Origin: Sphingopyxis sp. MWB1
Lineage (GTDB): Bacteria > Pseudomonadota > Alphaproteobacteria > Sphingomonadales > Sphingomonadaceae
Direction: 5' to 3'
Assembly (NCBI RefSeq): GCF_000763945.1
Contig: NZ_JQFJ01000002.1
Location: 1,302,001-1,366,000, forward strand
Length of the DNA stretch: 64,000 nucleotides
Shown here: positions 63,704 through 64,000 of the stretch, in pieces
Layout: the number at the start of each line of letters is the position of its first letter
How positions within the stretch are numbered: the first letter of the stretch is position 1
Position numbers and translations under genes: made by a program
The notes under the pieces: model-generated
The model's input: the letters and a program-made list of their open reading frames with translations, nothing else
What the model was told of the DNA's origin: nothing
Database searches by the model: none

Positions 63704-64000
63704 TTATTCATCATAGGGGTTGCGGCTGTTCCGGAAATTCAGGCGAACCGGAACCCCCTGAAACCCCAGTTCCTTGCGCATCCCGTTCACAAGATAGCGT
63801 TCATAGCTTCCCGGCAGCGCGTCGGTGCGGGTGCCAAAAACGATGAAGGTCGGCGGGCGGGTGCGCGCCTGGGTGATATAGCGAAGCTTGATGCGCTTGC
63901 CCCCCGGCGCGGGCGGCGGATTTGCTGAAACCGCCCCTTCGAACCAGCGGTTGAGCCGCGCGGTCGACACCCGGTTGGTCCAGATGTCGCGCTGTTCAAA
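63704..64000 (-). CDS. der: GTPase Der, C-terminal fragment at the window edge
   Basis: The last 98 codons of a longer gene; the frame is open at the right edge. The visible part is the KH-like domain that ends ribosome assembly GTPase Der (EngA): VSTARLNRWFEGAVSANPPP, KRIKLRYITQARTRPPTFIVFGTRTDALPGSYERYLVNGMRKELGFQGVPVRLNFR. The two GTPase domains lie outside the window. Confidence 0.9.
   Translation of the reverse strand, partial: FEQRDIWTNRVSTARLNRWFEGAVSANPPPAPGGKRIKLRYITQARTRPPTFIVFGTRTDALPGSYERYLVNGMRKELGFQGVPVRLNFRNSRNPYDE

Overview
The window looks like a piece of a Sphingomonadales chromosome (Sphingopyxis/Sphingomonas-like alphaproteobacterium). Supporting signs are the high GC content, a serine palmitoyltransferase with its own acyl carrier protein, a PhoK-type alkaline phosphatase, a PhyR/NepR general stress response pair, and a methionine synthase split into two genes. 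No tRNA, rRNA, CRISPR array, insertion sequence or prophage was seen. Genes are tightly packed on both strands and no gap without a gene exceeds about 300 bases.

Layout. 1-6.3 kb (minus): a cut-off secreted SGNH hydrolase, a probable methylsuccinyl-CoA dehydrogenase, HPP and MgtC membrane proteins, proC and a PhoK-like phosphatase. 6.4-11 kb (plus): a DsbD-type reductase, tlyA, a TspO protein, ubiK and a YbjN protein. 11-13.4 kb: a beta-helix protein and a cation/proton antiporter. 13.5-19.7 kb (minus): a methionine operon sahR-like/metF/metH-N/GNAT/metH-C whose promoter carries an evident operator and whose end is marked by a 32-bp inverted repeat. 19.9-21 kb: three small lipoproteins, two of them alanine-rich paralogues with clear terminators. 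21-25.6 kb (minus): glutaminyl cyclase, groESL with a textbook CIRCE element, and a MATE exporter.

25.8-37.4 kb is the most interesting region. It holds ACP and serine palmitoyltransferase, a hybrid histidine kinase, a three-gene cassette (DUF2141, lipid kinase, nucleotidyltransferase-like), lptF/lptG, a DUF5063 gene, a fatty acid desaturase, and a long GNAT-superfamily protein that resembles bacterial ceramide synthase. I read it as a sphingolipid synthesis, modification and possibly export neighbourhood.

37.5-46.4 kb: DUF1800/DUF1501 pair, xth, erpA, an M23 peptidase, DUF455, bcp and glnE. 46.6-52.8 kb: phyR and nepR, tgt, a hemerythrin gene with an exact EcfG-type promoter, a GGDEF/EAL/PilZ protein and a TipAS-type MerR regulator. 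52.7-64 kb: queA, a periplasmic cyclophilin, coaD, ispA, xseB, purL, DUF72, coq4, a nitroreductase, DUF418, an Hpt protein, TusA and the cut-off C-terminus of Der.

Three families of dispersed palindromic repeats lie between genes. Functions are assigned from recognisable motifs and remembered family features only; no database search was possible.
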